Part shown: positions 33,875 to 45,810 of the stretch, one piece after another
Numbering within the stretch: position 1 is the first letter of the stretch
Layout: each line of letters opens with the position of its first letter
DNA from: Taxawa tesnikishii (nom. ined.)
Lineage: Eukaryota; Ascomycota; Dothideomycetes; Dothideales
Length of the DNA stretch: 64,000 bases
Direction: 5' to 3'
NCBI GenBank assembly: GCA_030247885.1
Contig: JAPDRO010000021.1
Span: forward strand, 62,001-126,000
The notes under the pieces: model-generated
What the model was told of the DNA's origin: nothing
The model's input: the letters and a program-made list of their open reading frames with translations, nothing else
The model's database searches: none
Made by a program: the position numbers and the translations under genes

Positions 33875-35557
33875 CTACGCAAACTCCCTCGGCTTCTGCT
33901 CCTCCGTCTCCGTACTCGGCCGAACAATGTTCTCCCTACTCTCGGTATGCAACCCCAACTTACTAACATCATATCCGTTGCTCTCCAGGTACGCTCTGAA
34001 CTTCGCATCCTCCTCGTCAATAGTGTCCTGTCCAATATGCGGCAGCAGGAACAGCGCCAACGCCGCACTGAGCACGCAAAGCGCCGAAGACACGAAGAAC
34101 GGGTACTGGCCGGCCTTTATCGGATCCGTGGCCTCGTACCTGTCGTACAGGATCACGAGCACTCTGTTTCCGACAAAGGCGCCGATCTTGCCCATCGCGG
34201 CGGCGATTCCATAGTACTGGCCGCGTACGGCGGTTGCGGACGTCTTCGACGCGATCAGGCCGATGTTGTCGCCGGGTCCGAGTTCACCGAGCGCGAGGAA
34301 GATGCCGTAGCTGCGTTGGCCGTCAGTGCGTTGTTCTGTCGTTTTGAGAGAGAGAGGTACGGGAAGGGGAGCAACTCACACTACGACGAATCCACCAACG
34401 TTGCTCGGGTGCGACAGCGGGCCGTAGCAGCCTGCCATGATGAACCCGACAATCGCTTGCGCGAGCACACCGAACGCAAGCGTGTATCTCGGTCCAAACC
34501 AGTCGCTGACGAACGATCCCAGGATGCATCCCGGCATGTAGAAGAAGTTGATCAGCGTGTTCCAGCCGAAACTCTTCCACAGCGCCGTGTTCTTGCCCAG
34601 CAGGTTCGCCACGATGGTCGAGGAGAAGATGCCGAACGAGTAGGAGCTGAAGTCGTAGATGAACCAGATCAGTGACACAACGGCCAGACGGAACCAGTAA
34701 AACTTGATGCACAGCCACCAAGGGGTCTTGGTGTTCGCCATACTCTCCCGCTTGTAGGCTTCGGGCTCGTTCAGCTTCAGCCGGAGGTAGAGGAGCGAGA
34801 GCGGAGGGATCACGCCCAGGCCCAGGCAGATGCGCCACGCGGCGCGGAGGTGGTTTTCCGTAGTCGCCAGGACCACGATCATGGGCACAATGGCCGCGAC
34901 GACGAAGCCAAGGTCGATTTGCACGTTGGTGAAGAGGATGAACCATCGGTTGCGCGTCCCGCTCTTGAGCTCGCCGGTGCTCTCTGCGCAGCCCACGCTT
35001 CCGGCCGGGTACTCGCCTCCGATGCCGATACCCAGGAAGAAGCGGTAGGCTGTCAGGGCGGCCAAGAGGCCACCGATGCTGTCGTGAGCGCCGTACGAAC
35101 CCGCGCCGAGTGCGGCGAAAAGCAGAATGATGAGAGTCGAGACGAAGAGCGACCATTTGCGCGAGTAGTGATCGGACGTGTAACCGAAGAACAGCATGCC
35201 GACGACCGTGCCCGCAAAGGTGATTGAGCTGACGTTCGCCTGTGCTGCCGAGCCCGCGTATTCCTTAGGGTAGATGGCGGAAAGCATCGTGTTCACACTT
35301 CCAATGACCTAATCCACGTGTCAGTCGAGCACGTCCACGAGAGTTCACGCGGCGGATGAAACACTGACTCCATTGAGGTACCCGTCGGAAAACAAGCCAG
35401 CACCGCAAGCGATAACGGGCCACAGGCGCTCCCATGTACTCTTGTGCTCCTCATTGGCTACTTCCGCGACAGACGGGCGACGGCCGACTACTGCCGCAGT
35501 GGTCTCTGGGGAAGGGCCTGAGGCTCCCACATGTTTTGTAACTCCAGGCTTCTTCAT
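33875..35557 (-). CDS. MFS transporter, Git1-like (glycerophosphodiester/phosphate family)
   Basis: A plasma-membrane proton symporter of the Git1/phosphate-permease branch of the major facilitator superfamily; glycerophosphoinositol or a related phosphodiester is the likely cargo, but phosphate or another organic anion is possible. Exons 35557-35369, 35308-34380 and 34310-33875 join to 517 residues without breaks. The start at 35557 (MKKPGVTKHV) is the first ATG. Motifs: GAGLFSDGYLNGVIGSVNTM in helix 1, GYTSDHYSRKWSL (the MFS loop 2-3 signature), FFLGIGIGGEYPAGSVGCAES in helix 4, YDFSSYSFGIFSSTIV in the second half, and GELGPGDNIGLIASKTSATAVRGQYYG. Twelve hydrophobic helices can be counted. 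The C-terminal tail is short and cytosolic. Confidence 0.88.
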
Positions 35558-37437
35558 CTTGCGCCAGTACAGGCCAACGGTGTCGCTTTGGGTAGGGTCG
35601 CTTTGGGCGGGTGCAGGCGGCAAAGGTTGCTGAGGGTGTTTCTCTGTCGCGTAGGGTTCAATGGCGCAAATGGCTGGGGGACTCTTGTCGCTCGGGCAGG
35701 CAGCAGATTCACTCTCGAAGACGTTGCTTGGGGGTCGCGATGTGAAACGGGGGGGGGTTCTGATGAGCGCAAACGAATGCTTCTCGGAAGCAACTGTATA
35801 TTCTTTTCGAGACTTCGAGACTGAGGAAAATGGCGCAAGGAATGCGAATGTTAATCACAGCAACAGACGCACAAGGAAAGAAGCGGGCTGACCTCACTCA
35901 AATATACAACCTGCCACCCAAAGGGTCCAGTAGGTTTCGAGGGGTTCGCAGTGGGGACCAATCGAATGAAAAAAAGGGCATGGTGCTTATCACCGGGCAT
36001 GCCGTCGTTCGCGGCCGTCACACTTTCGCGGACAAGTCCTGGTTTAGGCGTGTCGTTAGCGTCCATGACCCAGCTGCAACCTGACGTGCAATTATCCCCA
36101 AGGGCAAGGATTCGGGCAATCACGCGTTTGCTGCTCCTTTTTCGTTTCGCTGCTACGGCTGTCACGGCCCGCGTCGTGACCTCTAGTCTCTCGAGGGAAA
36201 CGCGCCAGCAAGGATAACCGTTCGATGGAAGGCCGTCCAAGCATTTCTCCACGAGCTTCTTTTTGGGACGAAGCTCAGGCTCCCCGAAAGCTTGTCGAGA
36301 GAACTGATGTTTTCTTTCCGGCTCCAGTGCTCCACAAACGTCAACGAGCACGAGTCGACTGGATACAGTTCAAATTGGGGGAGAGGGATTTTTTTTCTTG
36401 GCGCCTTCGTTTCGTGGCAAGTTCGCATTTCGCGAGGGGACCTTCTTGTTTATTCCTCATGGCTCGTAACCGGTCTGCTTTTGGCTCGTAAACGAGAGGG
36501 AAAAATCTCTGTTTCCATGACGGTGTCGTCGAGAGACTATGTCCCACGTGCTCAGTGTGTTGGCTCGGCAAAGCTGGACAGTGAGCGTAGAATGGTAGAA
36601 CCACCAACTTCACGCTATGAGAGGACAGACGTCGTAATGATGAGTAGCTGCTATCATGGCGCGGGATAGGGGAGGTACCTATATAGAAATCGTAGATACC
36701 GCCGAGCCTCACGCCAAGTAAAGAAGGAATAATACAAACTCTGAATTGACCTCGTGTGTGGAATCGTTGGCTGGCGTTACTTCGCCAAGAGGAAAGGATA
36801 GTCGTACAATGAACCGCAATGGTTGTTCGATGTGGCCCACGAGAGGAATTTTGCTAATCCCGCTTTCTCTGAGCGCTCGTCCTTTTGGTATATATCCCGG
36901 GTCAGAGGGACTAATCAGAATTCACACAGCGTTTTTCCTAGATCTATCAGGCACCGATACTCGACACCGGCCTTCTAGCAAATGGAGGACCCTCTAGGAG
37001 GCGGCCAACAGAGCGGCGGTTCGATCGCGCATCTACCGCCTTCATGCGTCAAAGCGCTACGGCAAGGAGGCAGTAGGATAGGTACTCGACTCTCCGTACT
37101 GACCCACTGTTGAGGGCGCTGAAGTCTAGTGTTGTCCTGTCGGCCAACGCATACATTGCAACTGATGCAATTGATGGTCCTCACGACCGACGCCCAGATG
37201 CAGAGGGAAGCACAAAGCAGTGTTTGCTCGCTGAAATTGAGCAGTAATACATGTTGGTTTTATCTATCGCCTGCCCACTCGCCCGCTTGTTCCTTGAACT
37301 GCGAAAGCGCCGAACGCTATGCTGAGCCAGACCACGCTCCATTATATTACACGCGGTGACTTCTTTCCGATCCTGAACGTCAGAAGGCCTCACTTGATTT
37401 TGGTCTCTTCGCATCGTGCTGTGCCAGAGATGGTCAT
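35558..37437. other. Long intergenic region
   Basis: Nearly 1.9 kb between the Git1-like transporter start and the RPN7 stop. I see no gene: open frames of 60-166 codons on both strands have no motifs and no splice-consistent extension. A run of nine G occurs at about 35750-35758 and a T-run at 36389-36396. A transcribed non-coding RNA cannot be excluded. Confidence 0.45.
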
Positions 37438-39008
37438 TTAGCCCCTCTCACTACCCCTGAGTCGGACAACCTGTCCGTACTTCTGCAGCTTAGTGATGAG
37501 CTGATCACCCTGCTTGACAACGTCGTTGTACCTATCGTTCGGCGTCAGTCCTTCGCTCTGTGAGACCTTGACTTTACGGTTGACTTACTGCTTGTTCTTG
37601 TCTCCCGCCCTCTGGGTCTCAATCACGCCCTTAACGCGATCAATCGTGCACGGCAGGCGTTGGCTGGCGATGAAGGGCGCCAGATCGCGATCCAGCCAGT
37701 CGACGCTGACGCCAAAGCTCCGCGCCATGCTGTCCAGCCCCACAACCTTGTAGCTCTGCAGCAGCTGAGCGTATGCGCGCAGCCGCATCTCCTTGATATA
37801 CCACCGCCTGTGCTCATACAAGTACCGGTCGGTCGCGAGGAAGTTCGTCTCGACTGTGCTGAGAGCCTTGAAGAATTGCTGGTACTGTCCGCTGTAGAGG
37901 GATTGGATCATGCTCGCCAGGGGGCTGAAGTCGATTTCAGGCTCCGCTTTCTCTTGCTCTCCAGAACCAGAACCAGAACCCAGGGTCGTCAGATTCACGG
38001 CGGTGGGCTTTGGTGTTGTGGTGGCGTTCTTCTCATCGACATCCATGGCGCTCACATCGGCGCCAGTGCTGGGGTGCGAGGAGACCGCGCCGGAAAGGGC
38101 GGCGAGACGGTCGCTGTCGGAATCGGAACCAAGGATTGCGCGGACTTCGGGTGCGTCCACGACGCGCGATTTGAAATCGCGTCGAGGAAGCGCGACGGAG
38201 CCGGCGAGGACGGCATAGGCGACAAGGGCGGAGTAGGAGCATAGCTCGGTGCTGGTGAAGGTGCTGAGGGAGTCAAGGAGGAGGGGAGCGGCCAGGTTGT
38301 GCGACCGGATGGTGATGAGGTGAAGTCCCTGGTATGCCTTTAATCTGTTGCGACGATCCCAATCACCACCAGACTCCACCAGAGCACTGCATCTCTCAAC
38401 GTTCTTTTGACCAGCAGCTTGTCGTCGAAGAAGAGACCGATGCGGAGAATGGCGAGCACAATGTCGATCTTGGAGGCTAGAATGCCCGTCTTCTCCATTA
38501 GCGCCTCGAATGCAGCCAGCGCAGCATCTTTGTCGCATATCCTGGCGTAGAACTCTGCTCTTTTTCCTCGTGCCGCCTGAACCTCCGTATCTCCTGCGTT
38601 CTCCACAGCATCATCCTCCTCCTTTTGGATAGCTTCAAGTTCTTTCTCATTATCCCGCTTTAACTCCTCGTACAGCTGCTCATCCCATGGCAAGTCTACT
38701 CCACTACTCGACTTGACACCACCCAATACGCCGATTATGCTGCTCGTGTTGATACTGGATGTCCGTCTCAGCAGGGCTGGTGGTCCTCCCGAGCTTGCTG
38801 ATGTGCCCTCGCCCGCCGCATTAAGCTTGCCTGTTTGAGGATGTGCGAGATAGTGGTATAGCGGTGCCATCTTGTGCTCTCTGATGGCATCTTGAAGGCT
38901 CTGTAAAGAGGTCTTCTTTGCGGCGGTCGATGTAGAAGGTGAGGCGAGGGTGAAGACGGATTGGGCCAACGTCAGGTCCGGATACTTCATGTACAGAGGG
39001 TCACCCAT
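37438..39008 (-). CDS. RPN7: 26S proteasome regulatory subunit Rpn7 (PSMD6), one apparent frameshift
   Basis: A PCI-domain subunit of the 19S lid that holds the deubiquitinating module. The start MGDPLYMKYPDLTLAQSVFTL matches the family. Helical-repeat residues follow (REHKMAPLYHYLAH, LPWDEQLYEELKRDNEKELEA, IDIVLAILRIGLFFDDKLLV). The frame breaks in the four-base run 38405-38408, and the other frame continues as KNVERCSALVESGGDWDRRNR, then AAPLLLDSLSTFTSTELCSYS and the PCI domain (FFKALSTVETNFLATDRYLY; LQSYKVVGLDSMARSFGVSVDWLDRDL). A 57-bp intron (37588-37532) precedes a last exon encoding YNDVVKQGDQLITKLQKYGQ and stop. Adding one base gives 505 codons. A low-complexity acidic insert (GSGSGEQEKAEPE) before the PCI domain is longer than in yeast. 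Confidence 0.92.
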
Positions 39009-39620
39009 GTTTGCGACGTCTGTCGGAGGTCAAGGTCTCGATGTAAAGCGAAGGGACGAAGGGTAGAGGTGTTGTTGGATGTTTGGTATAGCTGTCTCGG
39101 TGATGAGCAGGCGATGCGATGATGCAGTTCCGTATGGAAGCTCGGACGCGAACTGAACGCGCTTGCCAAGTCCAATCTTAGTTGAGCTGCTCTACTCTAT
39201 TCTACCTTTGAAGATAAACTTTTCCTTTCACTTCACATCCGGAATCGTACTTCCTCTTTCGGCCGTGACTGTGGACTTCGGACTCACTATGAAGGAGCAG
39301 TGGTGGGTTGCTCTTCGTAGTGATACGTCCGGTATGGAAAAAGTACTTTTGCTGTAGTGGTTGTACGGCCGTGTTCGGGGAATAGGCCGCCCTCAGCAGC
39401 CACATTGCAGGCCAGCTCCAACGTCGTACGGCCATAGAGATTAAGTACATATAGAGTATCCTCGCCAGGCTGGTTAGTATCTCACACAGTACAAACACTT
39501 CCATTAGCGCTCATAACACAGTCAACTCTTTTCACGAACATCTGTCCTCTACAACCACTCCACAACCGACCAGAGTTTCCTCAACACAAAGCACGCAGGA
39601 GTAACCAAACAACATACATC
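39009..39620. promoter_or_regulatory. Divergent promoter region of RPN7 and the DUF1772 gene
   Basis: 612 bases between two start codons facing away from each other. A pyrimidine-rich leader precedes 39621. I looked for a GGTGGCAAA-type proteasome element before RPN7 and did not find a clear one. Confidence 0.4.
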
Positions 39621-40085
39621 ATGGATCATGTTCGCACCGCTAAGGCTCTTGGCCTTACGTCCTCGCTGTTTCTCTCCGGCACCTACTTCGCCTCCTCGCA
39701 ACTCGTCCTGCCAATCCTATACACACGGTCGCCATCAACCAGCACGCCCATATTCTCCGAACTATACTACAGGGGCGCCGTGACTGTGGTCCCCCTAGCT
39801 CTCTTCTCCGCTTCCTGCTCCGGCTATCTCGCATACGCCTGCCCCACTTTGCGCACATTGTATGCTATTGCTGCCGTCGCTCCATTCGCCACTCTGCCCT
39901 GGACCGTTCTGTTCATGAAGAGCACCAACGATCGCCTGAACCTCCTTGCCAAGGACCAGAGGGAGCAGGAGAAGGCCGATCCGGCTGAGGTGACGGCTTT
40001 GCTGAAAAAGTGGACTGTATTCAATTATGTACGAAGTGGAATGTGCATGATTGGAGGATTGGCGGGGCTGTTTGCCTTACTGTGA
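39621..40085 (+). CDS. DUF1772 (anthrone-oxygenase-like) membrane protein
   Basis: A single-exon gene of 154 residues with four hydrophobic helices: about 8-30 (ALGLTSSLFLSGTYFASSQL), 52-72 (AVTVVPLALFSASCSGYLAY), 77-97 (LYAIAAVAPFATLPWTVLF) and 138-154 (GMCMIGGLAGLFALL). The loop FMKSTNDRLNLLAKDQ is the family hallmark (T/N-N-x-R/L). Some DUF1772 members act as anthrone oxygenases in polyketide pathways, but no polyketide synthase or other cluster gene is present in this window, so a general membrane role is more likely. It reads without breaks and starts with a good Kozak-type context (ATCATGG). Confidence 0.82.
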   Translation: MDHVRTAKALGLTSSLFLSGTYFASSQLVLPILYTRSPSTSTPIFSELYYRGAVTVVPLALFSASCSGYLAYACPTLRTLYAIAAVAPFATLPWTVLFMKSTNDRLNLLAKDQREQEKADPAEVTALLKKWTVFNYVRSGMCMIGGLAGLFALL

Positions 40086-41670
40086 GAAGGTCCACAGACT
40101 CTGTGGGCCTGCATCCTCTGACGGCTTTGGGATGCTCGCAGGGAGAATGCTCGACTTATGCAACTCAATGCAGTAGGGGAAGTGGCCATGTTCGGTGGTA
40201 TGCTAGAGTCGGAAGCCGCTGTTGGCTAAATGAGAGTCTTCTGTATGCTTAGACGATCTGTCGAGACGGATACACATACTTCTAAGCAGCTAGGCTTCCA
40301 AAGGTTTTCAATCCAACACGCCGTTCTGGAAATGTGAGACCCAGCTTGTCAAATGCATCAGCATCAGCACTGCCGGTCTACGAAGGGAAATAGCGTTCTG
40401 AAGAACAAGGACTTCGAGGAAAAATTGTAATACTTCTTGGTTAGTCCGCCTGACACGCATAGCATGGGCGGAACAATCGCTCACGCCAGAAACTCCGCCA
40501 TTATCGCTGCAAATCCGGATCCATATTCCAAGTCTACTTCCCTTCGATGACCAGCAGAGCGCGATTTCTGTTGATGGGACATTCGGCGTTGTAGGTTGCT
40601 GTCTTCTCGTGAGCCACATTGTAGCACACCCCGCTTGTTGCTCTTCAGAGGGGAAGTAACGACGGGTAAACATATCCCTCGAGATCACGCTAGCAAAGGC
40701 GGCGAGGTCTAGCCTTCTGTTTGTATCCTACGTGTTCGTTGTCACGGCAGGAAGAACACGGAACGCTGCTATCTCACTGCCTTGACTAGCGGGGCTTGAA
40801 GGATACATATACAGCCTCTCCCTTCTGTAAGTTGAGTCTCCCGATACTTCTCGGCCGAGGCGAGACCACCTCCCCAGAGGTCTTTGTCTTCTGCTCTCCC
40901 GGCACTATAGCGGCCCCATCGATCGTATCAACCCTATGCTGACTTTTGAAGGGAAGGTGTTCAATGGTACGCATCTCTTTCCTGTGAGAGTAGCAAGCCT
41001 GTACGTAAAAGTCTTGCGTATCGCGGAGTACGCAGAAACATGTCAGCACATTAGCCTCACCGCCCACACTAGCATGATTTCGTTGACCGCCTACACTTAT
41101 TCTCACGTGTCCAAACCCAGAAGTGTATGCAACAGCAGCACTCAGGAGGGTCGGAGTGCAAATTCGTCGACCCAAGCACAAGACGTCCCTATCGAGTGTT
41201 ATCAATTTGGTGCTAGTCCTCGAAGGGGCTCGTTGTGGAGGAATGCGTGGCTTCATGCTTGACAGGAGGTGATACACAGATAAACGCAGTACGTGCACTG
41301 CAGCGTGACACAGCTGTAGCAAGACAGGCTCTCTTTCCATTCATCCGCTCTGAAAACGGACTGAGGTCAAGCTACATTAACGGTAGCCGCTACACAAGAA
41401 CAGTAAACGAACCGGCGTCAACAGCAGGTTCCCAGCAGGTTGTCCAACCGCGTAGTCGACTACTTGCAATTGTTCGTGCTACAACAGCTCATGCCGAAAC
41501 GACGTATTGAGGGGCCGAGGTGCACTTGGCTTGTCTGCGATGGGGGCTGTGTCTTTGTAGAGCCCACACTGTTGAGCTTCAAAGGTTATTCGACGAGGTA
41601 GGAAGAGTCGTTTGTTGCAAGAATGCTACGGCGACGGACCTACCTGATGCATGGGGACAGTTCTTCGCCG
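40086..41670. other. Long intergenic region
   Basis: 1.6 kb between the DUF1772 stop and the GNAT stop. Several open frames of 60-184 codons occur on both strands, none with a motif, signal peptide or splice-consistent extension. Nothing is called. Confidence 0.45.
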
Positions 41671-42246
41671 TCAGTGCTTGTCCTTCAACAGCGTACTCCT
41701 CGTCATAGCCACCACAACATCCCTCTCCTTCTCCATATCATACAACCCAAGCTCCTTCTCATAGAACTTCTTTCCGTGGTCCGGACTTGCCATGAGCATT
41801 ACCCTCCTCACATTGGGCATGCTGTCGATAACCTCCCGACAGCAAGCGATAAGCCACTTTCCGATCCCACCTCCACGGTGCTCAGGCACAATATAGACGT
41901 CCGTCAGGTAAAGCAAGCTGACGTAATCCGTAATGAAGCGCGCGAAACCTATCTGCTCCAACGTTTCATCTGACTCCACGCTCGGAGAGGGCGTCCGGGG
42001 AGAAGATGGAGAGGACGTGGTCGAAGGTGGAGGCATTGTGGGTGAAGCCAGGTAGAGCCCTAACACTAAAGAATTTGATAGCATTGCTTTGAGATCGTCA
42101 GGAGGGAGTGGTTTCGCCCAGTACATGTCTTCCGTAGCGAACGACTTTTGAAGGAATTCATGAGATACGTGGTTTTGAGACGTGGATATGAGATATGTGT
42201 TTCCGTTGTGCTCGCGTCGCCATTCTCTGGTAAAACGCGAAGCCAT
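41671..42246 (-). CDS. GNAT-family N-acetyltransferase
   Basis: A single-exon gene of 191 residues. The acetyl-CoA fold is clear: strand 4/helix 3 motif A is YLTDVYIVPEHRGGGIGKWLI (the R-G-G-G-I-G pyrophosphate loop), followed by PNVRRVMLMASPDHGKKFYEKELGL, the usual motif B end with an aromatic before the C terminus. The N-terminal half (NHVSHEFLQKSFATEDMYWAKP) suits the 'N-acetyltransferase DUF' type that acts on small molecules or antibiotics. An insertion of Pro/Ser/Thr residues (SPTMPPPSTTSSPSSPRTPS) splits the central sheet loop. The substrate is unknown. It is transcribed away from IND1 with a 252-bp shared promoter. Confidence 0.85.
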   Translation of the reverse strand: MASRFTREWRREHNGNTYLISTSQNHVSHEFLQKSFATEDMYWAKPLPPDDLKAMLSNSLVLGLYLASPTMPPPSTTSSPSSPRTPSPSVESDETLEQIGFARFITDYVSLLYLTDVYIVPEHRGGGIGKWLIACCREVIDSMPNVRRVMLMASPDHGKKFYEKELGLYDMEKERDVVVAMTRSTLLKDKH

Positions 42247-42498
42247 AGTGAGGGGTAGTTAGTTGACTGGCCAGACGACAGGAACTGGAGTCGAAGAAGC
42301 TTCCTTCTAAATTAAGGATTGAGTCATTACCTACGTGTATAGAGATTCGAAGGTTGTCGAGATCTGTCCCGGTACTGTGATGAAGACTGCTCGAGAATGG
42401 GCCGAGGACGTGCTGAGAAATACGCGGTTGGCTTGGCATCCCGCTATCTATCCAGTCCGTCATGATTCGTCCATCGCTTTGAACAGCAGGATGTGAGC
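42247..42498. promoter_or_regulatory. Compact divergent promoter of the GNAT gene and IND1
   Basis: Only 252 bases lie between the start codons 42246 (minus) and 42499 (plus). No TATA box is obvious in either direction. Confidence 0.5.
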
Positions 42499-43603
42499 AT
42501 GCAAAGACAGCTCTTCAGTACACTACGGCGACTTCAATCCCATGAGAACCCTCTGGTAAACGGTGACTATTATTCATAGAAGCGAACATCTGACAAGGCA
42601 CAGGGATTGCCCAGATCGGGCACGCCGCCCAATCTACAGGCGCGCATGAAGCGTGGTTTGCCGGAAAAGCGGCCTATCAAGGATGTAAAGAAAGTCATTG
42701 CCGTATCATCTGCTAAGGGAGGTGTTGGCAAGTCCACGATAGCGACCAACCTTGCGCTTTCCTTCGCTCGCAGCGGCCTGAGAAGCGGCATTCTTGATAC
42801 GGACATCTTTGGGCCTTCAGTCCCAACGTTGCTAAATCTGGAAGGCAACGAACCAAGGCTCTCGGCAAGTATGTTACACGTTTTCCCCCAGACTTGCGCA
42901 ACCTAAGGACTGACGGGTTGAAAGACAATCAGCTGATTCCACTGACCAACTATGGCCTAAAATCCATGTCCATGGGTTACCTGGTCCCTCAGACTTCAGC
43001 CGTTGTTTGGCGCGGTTTAATGGTCATGAAAGCGCTGCAACAGCTGCTGCATGAGGTCGAGTGGGGAGGACTGGACGTCCTTGTCATGGATCTGCCGCCG
43101 GGGACGGGCGACGTGCAATTGACCATCACACAACAGGTCACCCTGGATGGTAAGTAATGTACGACTGCAAGTCTCTCAGCAAGTGCTGATGCGGTCGTAC
43201 AGGAGCGGTGATAGTGTCTACACCACAAGACATCGCGCTGAAGGACGCGGTACGTGGCGTGGAGATGTTTCGCAAGGTCAACGTACCGGTAAGCATGTGT
43301 CGGCTCGTGGCCTGCTGGAGAGTGGCACTGATGACAACATATCAGATCATGGGCATGATACAGAACATGTCCGCTTTCACGTGCCCCACGTGTCAGAGCA
43401 CTCACTCTATTTTCGGTACCGAGGGTGTCACTAAGAAGTGCGACGAACTTGGTATCAAGTTGCTGGGTGATATTCCGCTTCACCCGAGCATTTGCGAGAA
43501 CGCGGACAAGGGCAAGCCTACGGTCGTAGCCGAGCCGGATAGCGTGAGAGCGAAGGTTTTCAGCGATATAGCAAATAGCTTAAGAGAGTTGTTGGATTTC
43601 TGA
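42499..43603 (+). CDS. IND1: Mitochondrial iron-sulfur carrier Ind1/Nubpl (Mrp/NBP35 ATPase)
   Basis: A P-loop ATPase that carries [4Fe-4S] clusters to respiratory complex I in the mitochondrial matrix. Five exons: 42499-42555, 42604-42868, 42925-43149, 43203-43288, 43346-43603, joining to 296 residues with no break. The start at 42499 gives a basic targeting sequence ([20 protein letters not shown]) leading into [10 protein letters not shown], the family's conserved N terminus. Motifs: deviant Walker [41 protein letters not shown]-type loop, [15 protein letters not shown] and the cluster-binding CPTC in [17 protein letters not shown]. Presence of Ind1 goes with presence of complex I in this organism. 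It shares its promoter with the GNAT gene. Confidence 0.93.
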
Positions 43604-43894
43604 AGCTGTATAGACTACCAAGACACACGTGCCAACCATACGGGCCTGGACCGTGTAACATGAATCTAGTCTCCACGGCATGATCGTTCACTCAGGCCGA
43701 TGGCAAGAAGTGACATGTCATGTCGCGGTTGCATTCGCCCACGATCTGTCAGCCCGGATAAGCGACCGGGCCAAGATGGGAAATCAACGGGCCAGTCAGC
43801 GAAGTCCAGTTTCTAACCGTACAATAACCTTAGCCCGCATGCGCCGTCTGTCCCTCCTCGCATATACCAGACCGCCTCCCAATTACTGACCATA

Positions 43895-45810
43895 ATGTCT
43901 TCGTGCATTTCCGAGCAACTCGCGCACATTCTTCGTCGTCAAACCCGCATGTTGAACGGCTCGATCAAGCAATTGCCGTCATCCTCCGTCTTCGGGCTAT
44001 AAGTAACCAAGTACCAACGTACCACATCCGTCACCAGCAGCCGCGGTGGCTGGCAAAAAGAAACATGCCGTCACAGGATTCCTCGACTCCCACGTCGTAC
44101 AGGCCCCCCTGGTCAAGAGGCATTCCTCGCAGTCGACTACCGTATCGCAGTCTCCGTCAGAGGCTGGTCATGGCAGAGGCCATCACAAACAGCGCCATGT
44201 TGTCGGCCATGCGCGTATGGGACCTCGGAACCCCTCATTCCATCGCGGTTTGAGCAAAGTGAACCCGAACAACAGGACACCGGCACAAGCCAAAGAGGAG
44301 GACGTGACGGAACACACTGAACATCATAAGAGATCCCTATCGAGCGGTGCAACGCCCGATGCGAATTCCACCCGGCCGACCATGAAGCGAACCAATACGG
44401 TGGCACACATGCCGCGAAACACATCGCATACGGCGTTGAAAAAGAATCTATCACATGGAAAATTGGCAGCACTGGGTGGAGTCAAGCATGGGCATGCGAC
44501 GAAACACTCCAAGCATGACGGGAAGCCCGAACCACAGCGGAGGGACTCGGCTTCAAAGAAGAGCAAGCAGAAGAGCGCACCTCCGCCGGAGTCAAAGCAT
44601 CCGTCCGTACATTTTGATGTCGGAGATGAGGACGAGGAAGACGAAATGGAGGAGTCGACGATGGGTGGACGGAGGAGAGCGCATCGGCATCACCCAACAC
44701 CACTCGGGACAACACCAGGAACAACACGCGACAGAATTCGGTAATTCTCGACCCGGAGAGACATCCACACAACCGGCCTGAAGAGAAGCCGCCGGATGCG
44801 ACGGAAAGCGAGCCATTGAGCCCGCCTGACAAACAACCCCCTGCCGATACTGCCAGAAAAGATTTCGCTACTGTCGCTAGCCCCACTACTCAGCCTTCGT
44901 CCTACAGACAACACCAACATACGCACCCTCCGGATGCAGACGCTATAGCGCAGCGTCTGCTCGAGCGGACACCCGCCTACGATGCTCCTAAAGCTTCTTC
45001 TCCCATGATCAAGGCCACTTTGAGCAACCCCAGATCACCAGTGAAGCCCGCACAAGAGAGCGCGTCCGGCACCACGACTACCGCTAACACGCCGATGGTG
45101 TCGGAGTTCATCAACAATGAAGGGTTCGAAAGCAAAGATGGCACACCACAGCAATTGGCTCAGTTGAATCATACACGTTCGGCATCCACGAATGTTGCAA
45201 ACGAACAGTCAAATCTCACAATGGCTCAACGCAATCGTTCTGCACCCAACTTCGCATCTCCAGCGTCCCCTTCTGCATCATCGGAAACAGGGTCAGGCAT
45301 CGTTTCGGGAGCTACGACACCAGGCGGAGCACCAAGCCGCACGCAGCAGAAACTGTGGCTACAGCGTGGCCTGTCACAGATTGAGGCAATGGCGCAGCAA
45401 TACTCTCCAGGAGCCAAATATATGGGGGCGACGGTGTTTCGCTTACGCGGAGACTGGACTCGGTGGACAAGGAGTACGTTGTTGTGCGCCGCTTCAGGAA
45501 TCCGCTCGCAGATGCGGCAGAGCGTTTGAAGAGACTCAATACCATGCAAGCTCCCAAGGTCGGAATAGCAGGAGACGGCCGACCTGCAAGCGGAGCGAGT
45601 CCGACTAAACCCACGACGCCTGGTGGTCAAAAGCAGCGTAATGGAAAGTCACATGAGACGGACAGAGGCAATGCGGCAAACGCACGAAAGCCCAGGGTCA
45701 GCTTTGCAATGACTCCAGATGAGGATGCTGAAACTCCGGAACAGAACGAGACAGCATTAGAGATTGCAAGACGGTTGTGGGAGAGGCAAGAGATATCAGT
45801 TGGGGAGTGA
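43895..45810 (+). CDS. TCO89: TORC1 subunit Tco89-like protein, two apparent frameshifts
   Basis: Tco89 is a fungal TORC1 component at the vacuole needed for normal growth control and stress survival. Recognisable blocks: GKKKHAVTGFLDSHVVQAPL at the N terminus, HHKQRHVVGHARMGPRNPSF, a long Ser/Thr/Pro-rich low-complexity body, SRTQQKLWLQRGLSQIEA in the middle and EYVVVRRFRNPLADAAERLKRL near the C terminus, in the order of the family. The frame breaks at the G runs 44663-44665 and 45424-45428, one missing base each. The 5' end is not settled. An ATG at 43895 followed by a 138-bp intron to 44041 almost fits, but the phase is off by one, so either another break or a different first exon exists. 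About 590 residues. Confidence 0.8.

Noticed and set aside
39621-40085. DUF1772 gene as part of a polyketide cluster
   Set aside because: No polyketide synthase, tailoring enzyme or cluster regulator is in the window; neighbours are housekeeping genes.
40086-41670. 184-codon minus-strand frame at 40786-41340
   Set aside because: No homology-like motif, poor composition, no neighbouring splice support.
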